A stretch of 18,394 bases of DNA, taken from positions 1 to 18,394 of the forward strand of contig JACFNM010000039.1 of assembly GCA_019454915.1 (NCBI GenBank), in the 5' to 3' direction. The stretch comes from Chitinophagaceae bacterium (lineage in GTDB: Bacteria; Bacteroidota; Bacteroidia; Chitinophagales; Chitinophagaceae). Below are positions 14,818 through 18,394 of the stretch, piece by piece. Numbering within the stretch: position 1 is the first letter of the stretch; each line of letters begins with the position of its first letter. The notes under the pieces were generated by a model that saw nothing but the letters and a program-made list of their open reading frames with translations, did not search any database and had not been told where the DNA came from. A program made the translations under genes and the position numbers.

Positions 14818-14833
14818 CCGGAAACGGCCCGAT

Positions 14834-16097
14834 ATGTTACAATTAAATATCATCAGACAGGATATAGCCCGTGTAAAGGAAAAGCTCCTGGTGAAAAACT
14901 TTCCCAATCCGGAATTGGTTTATCATGCTGGATGACAAGAGAAAATCTTTGCAGATAGAACTGGAAGAGTTACAGGCTTTCGTCAACACGCAATCAAAAT
15001 CAATAGGGCAGTTTCTCGCAAAAGGGCTACGGGAGGAGGCGGAAAAAGCAAAAAAAGCAGTAACGGAACAGAAGTCCCGGATTGCGGAGTTAAGTGAAAA
15101 CATGGCTGACACTGAAAAACAGTTGCAGGGAGAGCTGGTCAAATTGCCCAATCTGCCAGCGGAAAAAGTTCCCCCGGGAAAGACTCCTGAAGAAAATGTA
15201 GTTGTGCGCCAGGGGGGAAGCAAACCGGATTTATCGGACGACGCCCTTCCTCATTGGGATTTAATCAAAAAATTTGGACTGATAGACTTCGAAACGGGCG
15301 CTAAAATCACAGGAAGCGGGTTTCCACTGTATAAAGGAAAGGGGGCACGGTTGCAGCGGGCCCTGGTACAATATTTTCTGGATTATAATATTGAGGCGGG
15401 CTATACCGAATATTTACCGCCCTTTATGGTCAATGAGGCTTCAGCTTATGGAACGGGTCAGTTGCCCGATAAAGAAGGCCAGATGTATTTTATGCCGGCA
15501 GATAACTTTTACCTCATACCCACCGCAGAAGTCCCGGTGACCAACATTTTTCGGGATGAGATTATCAGAGAAGAAGACTTACCCGTAAAAATGACCGCGT
15601 ATTCTCCCTGTTTCAGGCGGGAGGCCGGAAGCTTTGGAAAAGACGTTCGCGGGTTAAACCGGGTTCATCAGTTTGAAAAAGTGGAGGTTGTGCAATTGTG
15701 CCATCCTGAAAAGAGTTATGAGGTATTGGAAGAAATGGTGGCGCATGTAGAAAAACTGCTGGTTACCCTGGAACTGCCTTATCGCATCGTGATGCTGTGC
15801 GGCGGAGATATGAGTTTTACTTCGGCGCTCACCTATGATTTTGAAGTATATAGCGCTGCCCAGAAACGCTGGTTAGAGGTGAGTTCCGTGAGTAATTTTG
15901 AAACCTACCAGGCAAACCGCGCCAGGATCCGGTTTAAAGATCAGAAAGGGAAAAATCATTTGGTACACACGCTAAACGGTAGTTCACTTGCCTTACCCCG
16001 TATTGTTGCCTGCCTCCTCGAAAACAATCAACGGGAGGATTTTATTTTGTTGCCTCATGTATTGCATACCTATTTCGGGTCAGAGCGGATAGACTGA
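14834..16097 (+). CDS. serS: Seryl-tRNA synthetase, apparent frameshift near codon 31
   Basis: The enzyme charges tRNA-Ser with serine. The natural start is the ATG at 14834 (MLQLNIIRQDIARVKEKL), the normal N terminus of the family, but this frame stops at a TGA at 14933-14935. The rest runs in the +1 frame from about 14928 (LDDKRKSLQIELEEL) for nearly 390 residues to TGA at 16095. Joined, they give about 420 residues, as expected. The coiled-coil tRNA-binding arm and the class II motifs are intact: motif 2 SPCFRREAGSFG, then LNRVHQFEKVE, and motif 3 LNGSSLALPRIVACLLENNQ. A net loss of 2 or 8 bases, or a gain of one, near 14927 explains the break. An essential single gene is unlikely to be dead, so a sequence error is the first suspect. 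Read from the ATG at 14925 alone it would lack about 31 residues. Confidence 0.9.
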
Positions 16098-16139
16098 CGG
16101 GTGGTTGAGAATGCGAAAATCTTTTTGGAGAAAGGGAAC

Positions 16140-17093
16140 TTAAAGGATCGCCTTCACTACATTTTCAATAATCTTTGGCTTCCCGAGCGTGTAGTAGTGC
16201 AGAACGGGAACGCCCGCTTTTTTCAGTTCAATAGATTGTTGTTTTAACCATTCGGTACCCACTACTTCCACGTCAGCGTCTGATTTACACTTTAATATCT
16301 CGGAGCTCAGTTCAGCCGGGATATCCACATGAAAGGTGCGTGGTATGACGCTCAACTGCTTAATGGAAGAAACGGGTTTCAGTCCCGGAATGACAGGTAC
16401 ATGAATGTCGTGGGTGCGACAATTCTTTACGAAGTCAAAATACTTCTGATTATCGAAAAACATTTGGGTAACAATATAGTCGGCCCCGGCGTCTATCTTA
16501 GCCTTCAGATGCTGCATGTCTGTGGTGGTATTGGGCGATTCAAAGTGCTTTTCGGGGTATCCCGCTACGCCTATACAAAAATTAGTTCTGAAGCCATTCC
16601 GGATGCTTTCTTCCAGGTAAATGCCATTGTTTAGATTGACGGTTTGTTTCAGCAGATCAATCGCGTATCGGTGTCCGTCGGGTTCCGGCTCAAAATAAGA
16701 TTCGTTTTTGGCGGCGTCTCCGCGTAACAGCAATACATTATCTATACCCAGGAAATAAAGGTCTATAAGCGCATCTTCCGTTTCCCGCACCGTAAATCCG
16801 CCACATATAAGATGCGGTACGGCATCAACCTTATAATGGTTCATAATGGCCGCACAGATGCCAACGGTGCCCGGACGCTTTCTCACCTCCACTTTTTCGA
16901 AACTGTTATCCGCCTTTTTTTTGAATATGTGTTCAGCCCGGTGATAAGTGACATTAATGAAAGAAGGTTTGAACTCCATTAGTGGGTCAAGGTGCTCGTA
17001 GATGGAATTAATGGTTCTCCCCTTTAAAGGAGGTAATATTTCAAAAGATATCAATGTTTCTTTGGCCTCGCGCAGGTGTTCCGTAACTTTCAT
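16140..17093 (-). CDS. metF: 5,10-methylenetetrahydrofolate reductase
   Basis: This FAD enzyme reduces methylene-tetrahydrofolate to methyl-tetrahydrofolate, the methyl donor for methionine synthesis. The 317-residue TIM-barrel protein shows the catalytic Glu18 in SFEILPP, the segment FINVTYHRAEH, the flavin/substrate motif NVLLLRGDAAK, CIGVAGYPEKH and QMFFDNQKYFDF. The frame is open to an ATG at 17147, but an exact promoter box lies between the two ATGs and the shorter N terminus MKVTEHLREAKETLISFE fits the family, so 17093 is chosen. It converges on serS with a 42-base gap and diverges from lptB. No SAM riboswitch was recognised. Confidence 0.96.
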   Translation of the reverse strand: MKVTEHLREAKETLISFEILPPLKGRTINSIYEHLDPLMEFKPSFINVTYHRAEHIFKKKADNSFEKVEVRKRPGTVGICAAIMNHYKVDAVPHLICGGFTVRETEDALIDLYFLGIDNVLLLRGDAAKNESYFEPEPDGHRYAIDLLKQTVNLNNGIYLEESIRNGFRTNFCIGVAGYPEKHFESPNTTTDMQHLKAKIDAGADYIVTQMFFDNQKYFDFVKNCRTHDIHVPVIPGLKPVSSIKQLSVIPRTFHVDIPAELSSEILKCKSDADVEVVGTEWLKQQSIELKKAGVPVLHYYTLGKPKIIENVVKAIL

Positions 17094-17124
17094 CGTGCAA
17101 ACGGTACAAAATAGAAATAATCTG

Positions 17125-17132
17125 CAAACATA
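17125..17132 (-). promoter_or_regulatory. Bacteroidetes -7 box of metF
   Basis: The minus strand reads TATGTTTG, an exact TAnnTTTG element, 31 bases upstream of the ATG at 17093 and downstream of the alternative ATG at 17147. A TTTG about 23 bases further up could be the -33 element. Confidence 0.6.
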
Positions 17133-17277
17133 GTTTAAAGCGGTCATTTCTGAAACAAAACTGTTGGCATAGAAGGCCGGGCGGAAAATAAGAACGGTGA
17201 AAGACGTCGGTTGCCGGAAAAAAATAAATACAGGTTAAAGAATTGGCGGGAACAACAACCAATTAAATGGTATCCTG

Positions 17278-17285
17278 TATTTTTG
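17278..17285 (+). promoter_or_regulatory. Bacteroidetes -7 box of lptB
   Basis: TATTTTTG is an exact TAnnTTTG element. It predicts a transcript starting near 17291, after the in-frame ATG at 17267 and about 12 bases before the TTG at 17303. A -33 element is not clear. Confidence 0.5.
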
Positions 17286-17302
17286 TTGATAAAGCAGATA
17301 TT

Positions 17303-18097
17303 TTGAGCGTAACCATTCATACCAACAATTTAGTGAAGGAATACGGCAGCCGTAAGGTAGTAAACCAGGTTTCCGTGGATGTTAAACAGGGCGAAATTGT
17401 TGGATTGTTGGGTCCCAATGGCGCCGGTAAAACCACCACTTTTTATATGGTGGTGGGTCTGATAAAGCCGGATGAAGGTTCGGTATTTCTGGATGATCAG
17501 GACATAACCCGGTTACCGATGTACAAGAGGGCCAAGATGGGTATCGGCTATCTGCCACAGGAGGCTTCCGTATTCCGGAAGTTAAGCGTTGAGGATAATA
17601 TTGCTGCGGTTCTTGAAGTCTCGGGTTTGAGTAAGTCGGAACAAAAGCAGAAACTGGAATCCTTATTGGATGAGTTTCATCTGCACCATGTACGAAAAAA
17701 TAACGGAGATTCATTGAGCGGAGGGGAAAGAAGGAGAACTGAGATAGCGAGGGCTTTGGCCGTGGATCCCAAATTTATCTTACTGGACGAACCCTTTGCC
17801 GGGGTGGATCCCATAGCCGTTGAGGATATCCAGTCGGTGGTTGCCCGTTTGAAGTACAAGAATATCGGCATATTGATAACAGACCATAATGTAAATGAAA
17901 CGCTTTCCATCTGCGACCGGGCCTACCTGCTGATTGACGGAAAAATCTTCAAACACGGTACGGCTGAGGAATTAGCTCTTGACGATCAGGTGCGAAGGTT
18001 ATATCTTGGCAGAAATTTTGAGTTAAAGCGCAAGGATTATCTGCATGAGGAGGCTATTAAGGCCATGAGCAGCTATCCATCCGAAGAGAATGAATAA
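17303..18097 (+). CDS. lptB: LPS export ABC transporter ATPase LptB
   Basis: LptB is the ATPase that, with LptF and LptG, pulls lipopolysaccharide out of the inner membrane. In this 264-residue reading the Walker A GPNGAGKT is at 37-44, the signature LSGGE at 138-142, Walker B ILLDEP with Asp162-Glu163, and the switch His195 in [20 protein letters not shown] and [11 protein letters not shown] are characteristic of LptB among ABC ATPases. The frame also has an ATG at 17267, which would add 12 residues. I prefer the TTG at 17303 because a promoter box lies between them and the resulting N terminus ([14 protein letters not shown]) has the length usual for LptB. The C-terminal tail of about 25 residues is acidic and probably disordered. 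kdsB in the same window belongs to the same LPS theme. Confidence 0.94.
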   Translation: MSVTIHTNNLVKEYGSRKVVNQVSVDVKQGEIVGLLGPNGAGKTTTFYMVVGLIKPDEGSVFLDDQDITRLPMYKRAKMGIGYLPQEASVFRKLSVEDNIAAVLEVSGLSKSEQKQKLESLLDEFHLHHVRKNNGDSLSGGERRRTEIARALAVDPKFILLDEPFAGVDPIAVEDIQSVVARLKYKNIGILITDHNVNETLSICDRAYLLIDGKIFKHGTAEELALDDQVRRLYLGRNFELKRKDYLHEEAIKAMSSYPSEENE

Positions 18098-18126
18098 TAG
18101 ACAGGCAGATTAGAACCATAACATAA

Positions 18127-18147
18127 AGAAGGCGTGACCGGCTTTCT
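18127..18147. terminator. Possible hairpin after lptB
   Basis: AGAAGGC (18127-18133) and GCTTTCT (18141-18147) pair over 7 positions with one G-T wobble around a 7-base loop, 29 bases after the lptB stop. No T-run follows, so the terminator role is uncertain. Confidence 0.3.
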
Positions 18148-18248
18148 CCCGTGAATTCAATCCTATTGATATTCTTCCGATTCAATTATCCGGCAGGGCC
18201 GATTGTCCTTTATTAATTAGACCAAAAGTTTTATTTTGACCATTCGAC

Positions 18249-18394
18249 ATGGGGATTTTAAGTTCTACCATATCACAACTTGCCAGGATGCGGCTTTGGC
18301 GTATAGAAGCCTGGGTAGAGCATCCGGTTGCTTCTCAGCGGGAAGTGCTTCAGGACCTGGTGACTTCAGCCCAGTATACTGTCTTTGGCCGGGA
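18249..18394 (+). CDS. GH3 auxin-responsive promoter family protein, 5' part
   Basis: The ATG at 18249 opens a frame that runs off the window end after 48 codons. The visible N terminus is MGILSSTISQLARMRLWRIE, then AWVEHPVASQREVLQDLV and SAQYTVFGR. This pattern (helix, then VQ-E-L--L---A--T-FG) is that of bacterial GH3-family proteins, acyl-adenylate enzymes related to plant GH3 amido synthetases and common in Bacteroidota with unknown substrates. The adenylate-forming motifs would lie beyond the window, so the call rests on the N terminus only. Confidence 0.65.
   Translation, partial: MGILSSTISQLARMRLWRIEAWVEHPVASQREVLQDLVTSAQYTVFGR

Noticed and set aside
14921..14940. Programmed +1 frameshift of the RF2 type in serS.
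   Set aside because: There is no Shine-Dalgarno-like stimulator before the TGA, SerS is not known for such control, and the shift would leave the loop short by a few residues. A sequence error or indel is simpler.
17094..17147. Longer metF start at the ATG at 17147.
   Set aside because: It lies upstream of an exact promoter box, adds 18 residues not typical of the family, and a good ATG follows at 17093.
1..18394. CRISPR arrays, insertion sequences, phage genes, tRNA or rRNA genes, or a clustered defence system.
   Set aside because: No regular repeat-spacer pattern, transposase, integrase, tRNA cloverleaf or defence domain was found; nearly all the DNA is taken by conserved chromosomal genes.

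Overview
The window looks like ordinary chromosomal DNA from a member of the Bacteroidota, most likely a Chitinophagaceae-type organism. Four things point there. The proteins have Bacteroidota-style families and domain combinations (TlpA-like lipoprotein, one-POTRA Omp85 protein, TraB/GumN protein, GH3 protein, CBS protein beside NAD kinase). Shine-Dalgarno sequences are nearly absent. Seven start codons sit just downstream of an exact TAnnTTTG box, the -7 element of the Bacteroidetes primary sigma factor. Base composition and style look uniform. I see no integrase, transposase, phage gene, CRISPR array, tRNA or rRNA.

Layout. 1-4932 (minus strand): an alpha/beta hydrolase, a CBS-domain protein, a one-POTRA Omp85/BamA-like outer-membrane protein and NAD kinase (nadK) lie head to tail. 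After a 276 bp gap with a long inverted repeat comes an orphan LuxR/NarL-type response regulator. 4933-5217 is a non-coding divergent region. 5218-8896 (plus): an aldo/keto reductase and an ALDH3-type aldehyde dehydrogenase form a tight pair, followed by a TlpA-like thioredoxin lipoprotein with its own promoter. 8959-10398 (minus): a TraB/GumN secreted protein, an 82-residue unknown protein and a 44-residue Cys-rich lipoprotein. 10515-11636 (plus): a MurG-like glycosyltransferase. 11679-14107 (minus): a Gdx/SugE-type SMR exporter, kdsB and dnaN. 14238-16097 (plus): recX and serS. 16140-17093 (minus): metF. 17303-18394 (plus): lptB and the first 48 codons of a GH3-family gene cut by the window end.

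Functionally this is a housekeeping neighbourhood. It covers replication and recombination (dnaN, recX), translation (serS), one-carbon and cofactor metabolism (metF, nadK) and cell-envelope building (kdsB for Kdo activation, lptB for LPS export, an Omp85 protein, lipoproteins, a glycosyltransferase). Several operons meet tail to tail over hairpins that could serve as terminators.

The most notable points are an apparent frameshift that splits serS near codon 31, a tiny lipoprotein with a GCGCP motif beside an unrecognised 82-residue protein, and promoter boxes that fix the starts of kdsB, metF and lptB. I did not find convincing evidence of a new multi-gene defence, secretion or biosynthetic system.
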